Shown here: one piece after another, positions 1-12,233 of the stretch
How positions within the stretch are numbered: the first letter of the stretch is position 1
Layout: every line of letters starts with the position of its first letter
Assembly (NCBI GenBank): GCA_014529385.2
Contig: CM043944.1
Coordinates: 169,701,740 to 169,765,739 of the forward strand
From: Adiantum capillus-veneris
Taxonomy: Eukaryota; Streptophyta; Polypodiopsida; Polypodiales; Pteridaceae
Direction: 5' to 3'
DNA length: 64,000 nucleotides
Notes under the pieces: generated by a model
Told to the model about the DNA's origin: nothing
Seen by the model: the letters and a program-made list of their open reading frames with translations, nothing else
Databases searched by the model: none
Program-made: the position numbers and the translations under genes

Positions 1-579
1 TTGTGATGCGCAATTTAGAGACTCTAAAAAGAAGCTTGGCTCCCAAGAAAAGTGTCCTAAACTAAGCTCCTCCTCCCTTTTTTAAAAGAAAGACTCTTTC
101 TTTCCTAAAAACAAGCCTTTGCTTTTTGGTGGTAAACTCTCCCACTTACCATTCAATTTTTACATTAAATTTGACCATCCAAATAGTACCTAACCAAGTA
201 TTGAAAATTGTAGCTAACTACGCCACACCGTAACATCCCGACATAATTATGTCTTTCCAAAAATTCGACCAAATAGATATTGAAAGTTATTTTTCTTATC
301 TTTAAAAGAGACCCAAAAATTTGGGATCTTACATCGTGCTTGATGTATTAGGGTCTTCACTCATTGAGTTTCATGGTGGAATGGTCTTATCTCTTAATCA
401 TGTCAAGTGCAATGCCCGCTCTTTTACAAATGGTGTAATAGTTGGCCTTAAAAAGAGTTCTTATGCTACATGGCTTGATTAGGTTGAGTGAAGGGATTAC
501 AAAAATGGAAATAAGCAATGCTCAACCCCTTTTCAAGGGACATGATAAGAATTGTACTGAGGGTTTTGAGACAATAGTG
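1..579. other. No recognisable gene
   Basis: AT-rich sequence. I see no coding similarity, tRNA or clear repeat apart from the flank of the TTAA-bounded element that begins at 584. Confidence 0.5.
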
Positions 580-583
580 TTAA

Positions 584-1902
584 CACTAGGTTGGTAACCT
601 ATCAGGACATAAAAGTGTCCTTTCAGGGTTTTGAGAAAAACCTCCAAAACCATAGTAGATCCACTCATTTTGTAAAATCCTTTCATGAGGTTATAGTTCA
701 AGGCCTACTACACATGGAAAAAATTAGAAACTTGTAAAATTTCTCATCTTTTGGTCACACCAAGCCTCCAAAGTTGATGGACCAGTGCATTTTCATCAAA
801 ACAGTCATTTCTTACGTTTTGTTGCATGAAAATAAGATTATGAATTTTTGTAGGACTTGAGATAAATTCCCTAGTTAACTTCAATGGGTTGGTGATCAGA
901 ACATATGATTGCTTCTCACTCACTATTTTTTGTTTTGCCAAAATAAATAGGTACAAAAAAGTTGAATTTTTACCATTCTGCAAACCTATCATCAAAGTTT
1001 CTATAGCCACGCTTAATACAGATAATATATGCATGTTTTCTTAGTTCCCTGTTGTCCTTTATGTTCATAAGGAGCCATGGAGCATGTCAAAAGAATAGTA
1101 CATTTCTTACCAAGGGGAATCTTGGGGACAAAGATGAAGTGTTAAATACAGCAAACATGAAAAAACTGGGTTCAGCATTATGAGTTGTAGAATCCCATAG
1201 AAACTATTCAATATCTAGCCAAATTTGATCCTTATGACTAGATATGGTTACTACCTACAAAATGCATGTAGTTGTCACAAAAAACTAACAATATTGAAAA
1301 AGCTATACTTGATATACTAGAATGTTTTGTTTTCTTCTATAATTGAAAAAATCAACCATTGTTGTGTACTATGAAAAATAGGGTATTAGGTGCCCCAAAA
1401 CTCAAGGAATATTAGCTTTATGTTACAATATGCGACATAGAACATCAAAAATGCATTTGGATATCATGAAATCCACCAAAAAAATCATAGAAGAGCTAAA
1501 ATTGGCTAAAAAACAGGATTTGATAATTTTTGTAATTTGGTCATAACTTACAACTTTAATATTTATTTCTCCCTAGAAGCATCAGGACATGTTGAGGACT
1601 ACTAAAGATAATTCTCTAGCATTATAGACCTCACAAACATGAATTCTAGAGTGCTATAGTTGCAAAAAGTTGAAAAAAGCCAAAAACAGGACCCGTTTTT
1701 TCACACAGTTTAGGTTGTGAAATGTTGTGCAAGGACAATGTTAAAGATGGAATTGATATTCCAAAAAAATGTCGAGTTTTTTTTAGCTCATGAGACAAAT
1801 TTCTAGATAGATAGCACCTCAAAATCCATTTTGAAACTCTTGACATAATTCAAGGAAAATGGTCACTTAACAGGACATAAGTGTCCCATTACCAACCTAG
1901 TG
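584..1902. mobile_element. Non-autonomous inverted-repeat DNA element with TTAA duplications
   Basis: The stretch begins CACTAGGTTGGTAA (584-597) and ends with the exact reverse complement of those 14 bases (1889-1902). It is flanked on both sides by TTAA (580-583 and 1903-1906). Just inside each end lies a small hairpin built on GGACA...TGTCC (604-619 and 1873-1886). The 1,319-bp interior has only short open frames (the longest 96 codons, minus strand, 744-1034) that I do not recognise, so no transposase is visible. TTAA duplication is the target preference of piggyBac-type transposases. The CACTA start also recalls the CACTA superfamily, but that family makes 3-bp duplications, which are not seen here. 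The class assignment is inference; the inverted ends and TTAA flanks are direct observation. Confidence 0.55.
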
Positions 1903-1906
1903 TTAA

Positions 1907-2239
1907 GGCATTAGTGTGATTATAATTGAGGAGTTTTTGTTGGATGGACTTATTTTTCTTGAGTGCATGTGTTTCCTTTAAATTTTGTTTAATGAGATCT
2001 ACACGAGAACAATTCCATGCACAACTATAGCACACACCTTTTAAAAAACAAAAATTGAATGGCAAGTCAATGTTGTTGTTGTAGACAATGTGAGTTGTTC
2101 CCTTGGATTAGAGTTGATGACCACCAAGAGAAGGAAAGAGGGGTGTGTGTGAGATCACCTAGTAGTGTATATGATTCATGTAGCTCCAGGTTGTCTAGAG
2201 CACCTCATTCCAATAACATCACCATGCCCATGTGTTGTT
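1907..2239. other. No recognisable gene
   Basis: Low-complexity AT-rich sequence. One small open frame (2059-2247, plus) is cysteine-rich by chance composition and has no recognisable features. Confidence 0.4.
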
Positions 2240-3105
2240 GTCCATGATGAAATCTCCCTCTTCTTGCTCTTGAAGAGAAAATTTCATCAAAGCTAGCGTG
2301 CTTCTTTTGCTTGAATCCCTTAGCAACCAATCTATCCTTATACTTAGGCTCAAGATATTATGCAGTGTACTTCTTCTTATATACCCATTTACAAGGCAAG
2401 GCTTGTTTTAAATTTGGCAAATATCTGTCAGTTCCCAAGTTTTGTTAGCCACAATTGAGTTATACTCAAATTGCATTGCCTATTCCCACTTCGTGCTATC
2501 TTTCATCTCAAAAACCTCTTAGTAGTAGGTCGGCTCTTTGCAGTTAGTAACTAATAGATAGTCCAATCATCTTTGAAACTGCTCAAGAACATGAGATACA
2601 CATTTAGATCTCCTCACTACCTGAGTACTAGACTCTATTGAGTTCTTTGCATAATCAGACTTGCGACTACATCCTTCAATCTCACTCTATGATACTCAAC
2701 CTCTTTCATAGGCTGTCTATGCATCTTTGATTCATTAAAGATCACTTGTGAGCTACAAACAACTCTCCAAGATTCCAGGTGCTAGAGATGATAACCCATC
2801 TCTCCATCTACACCATAGCCAATTGTGTGACTTGGGGTCCAACTTCTTTCTAAAGCTCTTTAGGCACATGTAAGAATGCCTCACACCCAAACACACATAA
2901 TCTTTCATAAATAGGCTTCTTGCTTGTCTACATATCCTACAGAATCTTGTAGTTCAATGATGTACTAGGTGATGTATTGATAATATTCATAGCTTCCATA
3001 ACAAACCCTCCTCAAGACTCTTGAGGTCTGGATAGCATGGAAGTGACCCTCTCCTGGATAGTCCTATTCATGCACTCAAAAACTCCATTCTAAGTATTTT
3101 TTCAT
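2240..3105 (-). pseudogene. Ty1/copia pol relic (end of integrase region into start of reverse transcriptase)
   Basis: Read on the minus strand in shifting frames, this stretch gives copia-type pieces in the right order. Near 3100-3040 there is a remnant of the integrase segment around the N-R-T-I motif. Near 2880-2850 there is a G-C-E-A-F-L-H-V-P-K-E-like segment. Near 2390-2280 there is the reverse-transcriptase start with a W-V-Y-K...K-Y-K-D-R-L-V-A-K-G-F-K-Q-like run. The same segments occur better preserved in copia element C at 45230-46000. Many stops and frameshifts make it non-functional. No LTR was found beside it. Confidence 0.65.
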
Positions 3106-4344
3106 GCTATTTTACATCCACAAAGTGAAATAAAAACACTCATCTCACTTTTGACACATTTTGATGCATGGGAATAAAAACAATCATGTACATATTGTGA
3201 TATATGCTAAAGTAGCTACTGCGGTCGCTATCATGTACATACCCATCTAGGGAGTCTGGCCATAGATGTGGTATTGTTGTGTGCTTTTCCACTTGATAAG
3301 ATCCCTAATTTGGTTTTATAATGTACATGTTCCAAGTTTTTCATGGTGGCACATTCATCTTGCCTACAAATATTGATGCAGGCAAAAACATCAACTAACA
3401 AATGTCGTTGTAAAATTGCATGGAAAGTGACCCAAAGTGAAAAAGTGATAAAAAATGATGCATATCCATGATTTTTGTGCTTATATGAGTGATCCCACAA
3501 ATTAAGGGATTTTTTTGAATTTGTTTGGGGCTTTCACATTAAAAAATGGTATTTTTTAGGTTAAAAATAAGCTAGATTTGGTAAAAAGTGAAAAAAAGGC
3601 CCAAAAATAGACACATAAGCTCATTTTTGAGATAGGGATACTTCTTAAGGGAAAAAAACCTGTAATTTTTCCCTTCTATGTAATTCACTTCATGGTTGCT
3701 CTATGAATGTGTAGTGCAGTCCTACCTCTCTGCTATCTTATATCTGAGCTTGTGAGGGAGTGAATTAGGGGTTTACCTACATCAAAATGGTGTGTGCTTC
3801 AATATAGAATCTCTCAAATCTTTAAAAAATCAAAAAATGGTTATTGTGAAGGTGGAAGCACGTGATTTCCTTTAAGGGGGGGGGGGGGGGGGGAGGGGGG
3901 GTTTGGGGGGGGGAGAGGCTACAAGATTCCATGAAAGAGGTTTGGGTTTGAATGGGATTTGTGCTTGTATGAGAATTGAGGTTTCATGGATAAAACTTTA
4001 GTGTTTTAATTTCTCTTTTAAGAAAAATTGGTTGTGAATTGGTGATCCTTTCATCAGGAACTTGCTTACAAAAACAAGCATATTCCAAGCAAAATAGGAA
4101 AGAGGGTCTGCGACTTTTTTGTCACGAATGCTTTTAGACTTTAGTCCATCTTTAAGAAGAGGGTTGGTGATTTTTCATAAATACTTTTCCACAAAGTGTT
4201 TGTGATTCTCATCACGAACTCTCATAGCCAAAGGTTTCGAACCTTCCTAGCTGGACCAGGTACTTTTTGACACGCTTTTGGTGAACCTGACGTGAAGTAG
4301 CTAGGGTGAGGGTTCAAAAACTTGTAATATAAATAATTAAAGAT
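3106..4344. other. No recognisable gene; contains a G-rich tract
   Basis: AT-rich sequence with short frames only. The notable item is the guanine tract at 3876-3913, entered separately. The segment from about 4050 to 4344 lies upstream of a decayed gypsy gag and may be its leader, but no LTR or primer-binding site is visible. Confidence 0.4.
3876..3913 (+). repeat. Guanine homopolymer tracts
   Basis: A run of 18 G, an A, a run of 7 G, TTT, then 9 G. Four or more G runs in 38 bases satisfy the usual sequence pattern for a G-quadruplex on the plus strand. Long homopolymers are also where assemblies are least reliable, so the exact lengths may be wrong. Confidence 0.8.
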
Positions 4345-5140
4345 ATGGATCAGCAAGAGCAAATGTGCATGCATTTTGATAAAAGTACAATGCAAATGTT
4401 TCAAGAATTTGCGATGTTTTTGCAACAACAACAAGCTATAGAAAGAAGGGAGATGTTAGCATCCAAAGCCCTTCAATCAATTGTGAAAAAAATGGAGCAG
4501 TGTGAAGAGAAAGATTTCACAAAGTATCTTCCTAGTTATGTGAAGCGTATGGAGTTACAACGGGTACTAGAGGTGGACATGATTCACAATTTCAATCTTG
4601 TTGTGGTCCCTAAGCTAGAGACTAAGGGAAATCAAGGACGAACATGAAGGAGATTGGAAGATGTTTAAACTATCCCTACAAGAGGTATAGTTCATGGAGG
4701 ACTCTAAAAGGGTCCTCGAAGAAGAGCTTTCATGAAATGGTCTGCAAAGCCAAAATAAGGACTTTCTATCACTTAACTATTAAGGGAGTTTGAATGATGC
4801 TCTGCTCAACTGTCAGGAACAGAGCAAGGTACTTTGGAAGCAAAAAAGATTGAATTCCTTCAAGCTACAGGTCTCGAGCTCAAAGAAAAGCCAAAGATAA
4901 TTCTTGAAGACAAGAATACAGAGTAGGTCTAAAGGCCGAGTGGAAAGTGTTGGGTTCCAGGCCAGTGGCACCGTGGCCATTGTGGCCGGGGCAGGTGCCC
5001 ACCCATTGGATTATTTAGCTTATAGTGAAAACAAGGAGAGTGAGAAGTTATCTTCTCACAAGATCCACCACCATCATGTGTATGCTCCTCATCCCCTTCC
5101 CCTTCTCTCCTTCCCTCTATTGCACCCCACATCCAACCCT
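4345..5140 (+). pseudogene. gag N-terminal region of relic I
   Basis: The frame from 4345 gives about 100 codons starting M-D-Q-Q-E-Q and including K-Y-L-P-S-Y-V-K-R-M-E-L-Q-R-V. The tail continues out of frame past several stops to about 5140. The composition is charged and glutamine-rich with no membrane segment, as expected of a gag N-terminus. Position ahead of a zinc knuckle and a protease supports this. Assignment rests on order and composition more than on catalytic motifs. Confidence 0.5.
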
Positions 5141-5403
5141 TTAGAAAGAGGTTGAGGATGTTGTCTCATTGCTTGCTAAGAGGCAATTCCATAGAGACAA
5201 GATAGTGGTGAATGGTGTTGCTTTTATCACTAGCATGTCATAGATTCCACCAAAGCTTGTTATTGTGAGTTCAAAAAGTGAAATTTTTATTCTTCATGAG
5301 CTTGTTAAAGGCATGCAAGAAATGAAGTTAAAGCTGACGAGGCTTGAAGAGAAAGGCAACCTGCTAGAAATAAATCCCAAATAAAAGAAGGATTTTGCAC
5401 AAA

Positions 5404-5531
5404 TGCATATGGTGTGATAGCACAGACCATGGAAAAAGGGATTGTGATAGCTTTAGTGATGTTTTGAAACAAGAACATGTGTTTTTTAAGGATGGGAATA
5501 TCCATCTACATGAGACAAGTATGCTATCATA
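5404..5531 (+). pseudogene. gag CCHC zinc knuckle of relic I
   Basis: In the frame through 5404 the sequence reads C-I-W-C-D-S-T-D-H-G-K-R-D-C, an exact C-x2-C-x4-H-x4-C nucleocapsid knuckle. It is followed by F-S-D-V-L-K-Q-E-H-V-F-F-K-D-G-N-I-H-L and then a stop at about 5529. The knuckle binds retroelement RNA in known gag proteins. This short frame is isolated between stops and cannot be expressed as part of a full gag. Confidence 0.65.
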
Positions 5532-6516
5532 AACTAACTTTGAAAAAGTGGGTATGTAGCAGTTAGTGGAGGATATGGTGACTGGTCATGCCATCTCTAC
5601 AATGGAGGCTACTACCCATGAAGATAGAGCTAATTTCAAAGAAAGTGGATAAGCCTACTCATGTTGTTTTTGAGGAGGTTGATAGCTTGTGGCTATATGT
5701 AGTGTCATCATCTGAAGAATCAAAGGTATTAAACAAGTATTACAAAAAGTTAGTGATTTCATATGCCATAAAGTGGATTGGGATGATCCTGTGGAATCTT
5801 GATCAGTGCAAGCCTACCTTGCAAAATAACATAACAATGAAGCAATTGTGGAAGAGAACCATAGACATGAGAATGGGGACATACGTCCCTGTACTTCAAA
5901 GAGGGTTACAAGATCTAGAGAAAGGAAGGATTCAGGACCTTCTTATGAGGCTTCACCAAAGGTTTTTTTGTCCTCCTAAGGTTCCTAGGAATGATGATTC
6001 TTCAAGAAAGAAGAAAGAGAAAGGATAAGCAAAAGCAAAATCAAAAGACCTTGCATACAAACTAGAATCCGACATTGAAGCTGCCACAAACTTGAAGTAA
6101 ATATTAGAGGAAAGGATTTTGAATAGCAAAGTTGAGATTACCTTGGGTGCAGTGGCATAGCTAAGTGTGAGTTTCATGAAGAAATTATAGATATCATAAA
6201 AAGAAAGAGGCAAAATATCACCGAGTCTAATCCTCCAAAATCTTAGGGTGAAGGAGAGTCATTGAAGACACATGGGATACATGTACAAGAAAGAGGCCAA
6301 CTCTCACTGAATGTATTTCTCCACAACCTTAAGGAGAAGGAGAGTCACTAAGGAATACATGTACAAGAGAGTGATTGTTATGACATTGTGGTAGGATTCT
6401 ACCAATCTTCTGGAAGTTATATGTATGCTAGATTTGTGGATGATGATGAAGAAGATGAAGCCTCCCATAAAAGCCATTAATCTAAAAGTCATTGGGCAAA
6501 AACTACAACAAAAACT

Positions 6517-6873
6517 TTGGTCAAGGTGGGTGATCTTGAGGAGCCATATGTTGCATTGATAGATCATGGATTCAAAATCAATCTTATGTCCAAGAGTCTT
6601 TACATGAAGGGAAAGTGTTTGATAGACATAGACCATGGTTGGATGATTCGACTAGCAAAAAACTCATTAGGATATCTATATGGGGCTTGTCCAAATGTGA
6701 AAGTAGCCATTGAAAATGTGAAAGATGAGATTTTTCTTTTTATGAAGGAGATGTCTACATATCCTCTTATCCTTGGGCAGCCATATGTCACAATTGTTTG
6801 CCTGGGAACAAGGTTTGGGATGATGGTTTTTCTTATGCTAGGATATAGAGTAGAGATGTCAAGAAAGCTGTGA
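6517..6873 (+). pseudogene. Retropepsin-like domain with DHG active site (relic I)
   Basis: About 118 codons read V-A-L-I-D-H-G-F-K-I-N-L-M-S near residue 15 and Y-P-L-I-L-G-Q-P-Y near residue 85. These match the two signature blocks of a gypsy protease: active-site D-x-G, and the hydrophobic-hydrophobic-G near the C-terminus. Here the active site is D-H-G rather than D-S/T-G, and the residue after it is F where S is usual. The frame breaks at 6840 and recognisable continuation runs to about 7110 in another frame. Confidence 0.6.
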
Positions 6874-7110
6874 AGTTCTTAGCTGTGTGTCTGAATCATG
6901 TGAGGAACTATGATAGTCTTCATGAGTATCCTCTACCAAAGGGAAACAAAGAGTTCAAAGACTATAGGGAGACAAGTGCTCATCTTGTTTGTCTCAACAA
7001 TGCTAGGGTTATCAAATTGTAGGTCCTCTGAGTTAGGATCATATCAAACCTGCAATGGTGCGTTGAAAATAGATTGCATTTTCCTAGAAGCCTCTACAAT
7101 ATGCCAAACT

Positions 7111-10100
7111 CACAATAAGATGAAGCCAAAGTCTCCTAAATTAACAACAATAAAACTTGAGCATTGGATGTAACCTAGTAGCACAATGAAAAAGGCTAAA
7201 CATGGTGTCCCTACTACAACTCTCGCCATCATGTCCTTGGAATAGAGAACTTCTTTGTTGGGTTTTTCATCATGTAGGTCGTGCGCCCTCCGCACATCAC
7301 TGACTTATGTTCGCTGACCTTACTTATATAGATATACAATTTATGAGGAGCCACCTACAAATTAAAACGGTATCACGTGCTATTCTGAAGAAGAAGGATG
7401 GATCTCCCTCACCATATCTGTGTGTCATGTGCCTTCTCTCTCTCTCTCTCATCCAACTCCACTCTTTTGCTTCCCTTCATTCTAGTGTCAAATCCAAGTG
7501 ATTACTGACAAGAGAGCTTCCTCATTTGTGAATGTTTTGTACACTATTTGGAACTAATTTACATCCATTCTCTAGTGCTTATGGAGAAAAGTATTCGGCT
7601 AAAGTGCATTGGTGTGTGCTTACGACAGGATTTGGAGCAAGAAATTTACAGCCATGTACGCTTGTGGACCTGAGATATTTCACTTTTATTTATCTCATTT
7701 AGGATCTAATTCTGATGAAATTTGGGATGGTTTTGTTGTGCTTAATTAGTCCACATTGTGGAAAATTAGCAAGAACACGCTTTTGTAGGTGCATTTTAGG
7801 CCCAAAAATGCATTCTAGCCATATCTTCCTCGTACAAACTCAGATCTACACAATCCAAGAGTCATTTTGGGGTTTGTATCATGTTCCAAATGCAATTGTG
7901 GTGTCCATTTTCTCTAATTCTAATCACACTTTTTGCAGCAATGTGCATGGAATCAATATCCTCACACACAAACATAGGTTTTGTGCATACAAATCGAGAT
8001 ACAACGCATGTGTTTTGAGCATTGACTCAATGTATGATTATGTGGGTTATGCATGCTCTATTTGAGTGCGGTTTTTTTTTACTACAACACAACAGGTTAT
8101 AGTTTCAAGTGCTACTTGCCCATTATAGGTAGCTAGATACAGGTACAAGTTTTGGAGAGCATTTTCCTTGATATCTATCTGTGATATGCCATGTATACAT
8201 TTGACATCTATGATTGACATTGTGGTCAACTCTATCATTGAGAGCAAGTAGCAAGTGTTGACCAACTTTTGGTCTACTTTTGGATTGTACTTTTAATGGG
8301 AGTTTCAATCATTACTTGCACTCTGATTGGTGCATGTTTGAACACATATCTTGTTTATTACAAAGATTATCACATACATGTTTACTACAGATACTGATAG
8401 CCGTTTTTTCGGCTTTTTGTAATTTCCACAGTGAGTTACCTCACCCTACCAAAATCACCCAAACACTGTGGCTATCCCTACCATTTCACTGTACATAGGC
8501 GTGCGTGAGTCACGGGACTTTTCCCATATTTTCTTTAAAAACCCTCAATTAGCTAGTCATTGGGCTAGTTGAGCCAAAAAATAATAAAAAATAAAAAATA
8601 TAAGTATATTATGGCCCATGCGTATGTAAATATTTCTTTGTATATAGGGCCTAAATAAAAGATTTTTTCATAATTATTTTGGTATTTATTTAAATATTTC
8701 TACCTAGGTGTGTGCTATTTATGCTCTGTACATTGCCTCACCATTACCATAATTTTTTCTTACCATTTTTCATACTCTTTATTCCATATAGAAATATTTT
8801 CATGTAAGCTTCTCTTATATTTGGTGTAACTCCATCCCAACAAAAATCCAAAAAAACTAGTTTTATTTATGTGTATATTTTTTCACTATTGTGATTTTTC
8901 CCTTCCTACATCTATTTTGTTTTTTTTTCTAAAAAATTAGAACACCAAAAATATTTATCTTTTTATGGTAGCCTCATAATGAGAGAGGTTTCTTTTGACC
9001 CCTTTATATTTTTATCCACTTATATTATTTATATTTGACATGTACATATTTTTTAGACCCCTCAATATTTGATTTTCTTAGTTGTACTATTCACTTATAT
9101 CATAATCTCAACAATATCTTCAATTATAGACCTACCAAAGAAGGTCAAGGGTAGGTGGCATGCATACATGCACTATGGAGGGCTCACTCTTGGAGGTATT
9201 CAAAAGAATCATCCAAAGAAGGACCCCACAAGGACCTTGTGCAGTGGAAAAATACGGTCGGTTTTGCTGAATTTTTAAAGTTCACTTGCTCTCCGAATTT
9301 GAAAAGGTGATACAAACAAAAGTTGTAGCTCGTGGGCTGAACTTTTGCCTCAAATTTTTTCATATTTTTTTGAGCTACGAGCTGTGAGCTATGATTTTAT
9401 TAGTGGACCCCAATTTTCCCATGCTATGCAGCCACACTCTCTCTTCCACTTTATCATTTTCCTCTTTCACACACACTTCTCCACTCATCATCCCCACCTC
9501 TCTCACCACTCCTCTCTGCACCCTACTCACCTTCTCCTCAACCTTGAAGAATAAGAGAAACCATGGTGAACTCATACCTCCCACACACAATTCCATTCCA
9601 AAATTGACCACCTAGTCTCATTTTTCCTCCTCCAATTTACCCATATCTATCAAAAAACCACAAAATTCAGCCTCTTCTCTTAAAAGACAGCATCATGGTG
9701 GTTGATTACTCAGCTTCAATTACCTTATCTCTCAAGGAAGGTCAAGAGTGGAGAAAAAATGTACCGTCAAAGCTAGTGGACCGTCAACAAGCGTCAAAAT
9801 TGGCCCTACTCAAGACACTTGGAGCATCAACCTTGTAAGAAATCCACCTTTTCTTACCTCTTAAGAGTTTTTCTTCCTTATTTGTATCCTACATGGATAC
9901 TCCCATTGTAAATATCCAATTCCAAATTTTGTAAATTAATACTAACTCTACTAACCCTAACCCACTATGAAAAGTCCTATCACCTCCATTTCTCTCCTCT
10001 CTCTTTCCCCACCAACTTCTTGATAATTCCAAGCAAAAGAAATTAGATAAATTGCTGAAAATCTAACCCAACCATGGTTAGAGGAGTAACCCTAGCCTTC

Positions 10101-10772
10101 AAAATTGCTATAAAAGGAGGGTGTAGCTAGCACAAAAGGGGAGCCATAAGCAAGAGCACTATGCTATAGCTTGAGAAGCCAAGCTCAACCTCTCTAGAAG
10201 GAGCTCTTGAGTGGAAGCTCATTGTCTTATGCATGTGCATGTGTTGTAATAGGGGATTAGCAAGGGAACTCTATGCCATTGTAAGAGAGAGAGTGATCAT
10301 TCAATTGAGAGTAGGAAATCTATCATTTCTCCTACTAGTGTAAGCCCAACATTTGCTGAATCAAGGAGGGTGGATTTGGACTAAGCTTGGATACTTTGTC
10401 TCCCTTCCAACGTGAAGTAATGGACAACAATGATGCGTAAGTGTCTTGGTGTTTTTTGTTAAGTTCTTGATAGCTTGTCTGTGGTGTTTTCATCAATCTA
10501 GCCATAAATCCCACATACTGTAAGAGGGCGAGAGGGTGGAGATGACTCCCCTGGCTTTAAGACAGTGATTGGGGTGGCTTTTTTTGTGATGTGTTGTGGT
10601 GAAATTTACGCAAGCTATGTTGAAAAAATACTAATCTCACTTTGATTTGTCATGACAGATTTGTAAGAAGGTATTAATGCAACAAGCACCCCCTCCCCCT
10701 TTCTCTCTCTTTCTTAAATATATAGTTGTGTTTGCTTGATCATTGACGATACGTTTCAAAGCAGCCCGAGCA

Positions 10773-10775
<3 letters not shown>
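7111..10775. other. Long stretch with no recognisable gene
   Basis: 3.7 kb of AT-rich sequence with short frames only. A TATA-like box at 10109 precedes a 300-bp stretch that looks like the transcribed end of an LTR or a promoter, but no matching partner copy exists in the window. I see no protein domain, tRNA or clear tandem repeat. Confidence 0.45.
10109..10116 (+). promoter_or_regulatory. TATA-like box
   Basis: TATAAAAG followed by GAGGGTGTAG, a classic plant core-promoter spacing context. About 200 bp downstream lies GAGAG-rich sequence of the kind found in LTR R/U5 regions. It may be the promoter of an unrecognised LTR or of a lost gene. No coding partner is identified, so this is a motif call only. 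Confidence 0.3.

Positions 10776-10861
<86 letters not shown>
10776..10861. repeat. (TC)n microsatellite, about 43 units
   Basis: An uninterrupted run of the dinucleotide TC/CT for about 86 bp. The minus-strand reading gives an R-E-R-E repeat that is a composition artefact, not a gene. Confidence 0.95.
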
Positions 10862-10864
<3 letters not shown>

Positions 10865-11667
10865 TTTTAGTGTGTGAGAGTGTTCCATTGGTGTTAGGGT
10901 TAGTGTAAATTCCTTGCTTGTTTGTGGGTTGCTCTAACGATTCTCCTCTTTTGCGTCCTAGTTCGCTCTTAAACTAGGTGGTGCCCCTTGTGTAGTTGGG
11001 ATTTGGCTGTGGGTTTGTTGTTTTGGTTTGTGTTGTGTTGTGCCCCAGCCCCATTGAGCAGCACGGGAGCCTTGAAGGGTGTCTAGAGGTTTCTCTTCTT
11101 GTTGCCCACCCCGGACCGCCTCAATACTAACTTTGTAGCATTTGTGGATCCATCTTGGCTAGGAATGTAGTCCCTGCCATTTCTAAGACTTGGTTGGAGA
11201 AGATAGTCTTTTGTTAGACTTGACTATAGTCTGTCATTGATTAGCCTTTTGTAAGGGTCAAGAGTGAGGTTTTTTGAAGCTAAACATTGGGGGACAAGTT
11301 ACCCAGTGAAATGTGGATTAGGTTGCTAGAGATCCTATGTTGTATCCTCATTATAGGCTATGCATAGAAAGGGCTAAGTGCTTTGACACTATGTTTGCAA
11401 TCATTTGTCAATTTGATGATGTACACAGCTAGTTTCTCTATTCTCTAGTTTATTCCTAATGCTCAGAGAGCATTTCTATGCATAGTGCAAGCCATATCAA
11501 TGAGTTCAAATCTTTGTTTGCTCAACAAATAAAGATAGATTATGAGATGAAAGCTATTCACTTTTCTTTGCTCATTGCCACCATTGTGGGATGCATTTTG
11601 TACTAGTATTAGTAACTTTGCATCAAACGATATGCTAGTGTACATGCTACCATATCTATGTGGTAGT
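10862..11667. other. No recognisable gene
   Basis: Slightly more GC-rich around 11040-11120. No domains or RNA gene seen. It lies just upstream of the copia relic's LTR. Confidence 0.4.
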
Positions 11668-11872
11668 GATGTGTGTGAACACACTTAGGACCACCGGGGC
11701 ATTTTTTCCTCACTAGGAGGCTTTTCCCCCCGTGCATTGTATATACGTTCATAACTCTAGGGATAACTTATCTTTCCATTACACACTAAGTAATATACTC
11801 TCTGTTGTGTACCTTGATCTTACTTTGTCTTCTTCAAGTTGTGTGTTTTTTCTTGAAACCCTAATTCCAACA
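11668..11872 (+). repeat. Probable 5' LTR (3' part) of copia relic H
   Basis: The right end is fixed by a primer-binding site beginning three bases later: the LTR ends in CCAACA at 11872. The left end is a guess; TGTGTGAACACAC near 11668 would give a typical short copia LTR of about 200 bp. There is no second LTR copy in the window, because the element is cut off at 13384. Confidence 0.4.
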
Positions 11873-11874
11873 AT

Positions 11875-11886
11875 TGGTATTAGAGT
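11875..11886 (+). other. Primer-binding site of copia relic H (initiator tRNA-Met type)
   Basis: TGGTATTAGAGT differs from the plant initiator-Met site TGGTATCAGAGC by two C-to-T changes. It starts two bases after the CA end of the upstream LTR, the normal spacing. Confidence 0.6.
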
Positions 11887-12233
11887 AGGTTGCATCCTCC
11901 TGAGCTTAGTTGTCAACAGCTTCAGCACATGGTTGCTCACTTTCTTCGATTTCTATGAGCTTTGGCAAGTGTTTGCAGGACAAAAAATATATTGGGTTAG
12001 CTTGTAGAGCTTGGTCTCCTCAGACTTTTGATTTGGACTCATGTTGGCTTCTGTTTTCATTATAGATAATACTGTGTATGCTATATTGTCATTTTGTGTA
12101 AAATTTTGTCAGTGTCGTTTTCTACATAATAGGTCTCATACAATCTTCCACGGTTTGTGCTATATAGCACATGTTTTTCCCACTTTGTTTCTCCTCTTTT
12201 CGGGTAGTTTTCACATTAGGTGCAACATTTTTC

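Larger units (their letters stand above)
4345..7110 (+). mobile_element. Decayed Ty3/gypsy relic I (gag, zinc knuckle, protease)
   Basis: Ordered pieces of one gag/protease polyprotein are spread over three frames on the plus strand: a gag N-terminus (4345 on), a CCHC zinc knuckle (5404-5445), a lysine/alanine-rich linker followed by a segment reading L-E-S-D-I-E-A-A-T-N-L-K and L-E-E-R-I-L-N-S-K-V-E (about 6050-6140), and a retropepsin-like domain with a D-H-G active site (6517-6873). Reverse-transcriptase sequence is not convincingly present. No LTRs were found on either side. All pieces contain stops or shifts, so this is an old, truncated copy. Confidence 0.6.

Noticed and set aside
584-1902. 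CACTA-superfamily transposon, because the end reads CACTA
   Set aside because: The 3-bp flanks do not match as direct repeats, whereas TTAA does. No CACTA-type subterminal repeat array was seen.
9345-9615. Short serine/histidine-rich protein genes in overlapping frames
   Set aside because: Frames on both strands reflect CT-rich composition. No start context, domain or conserved partner.
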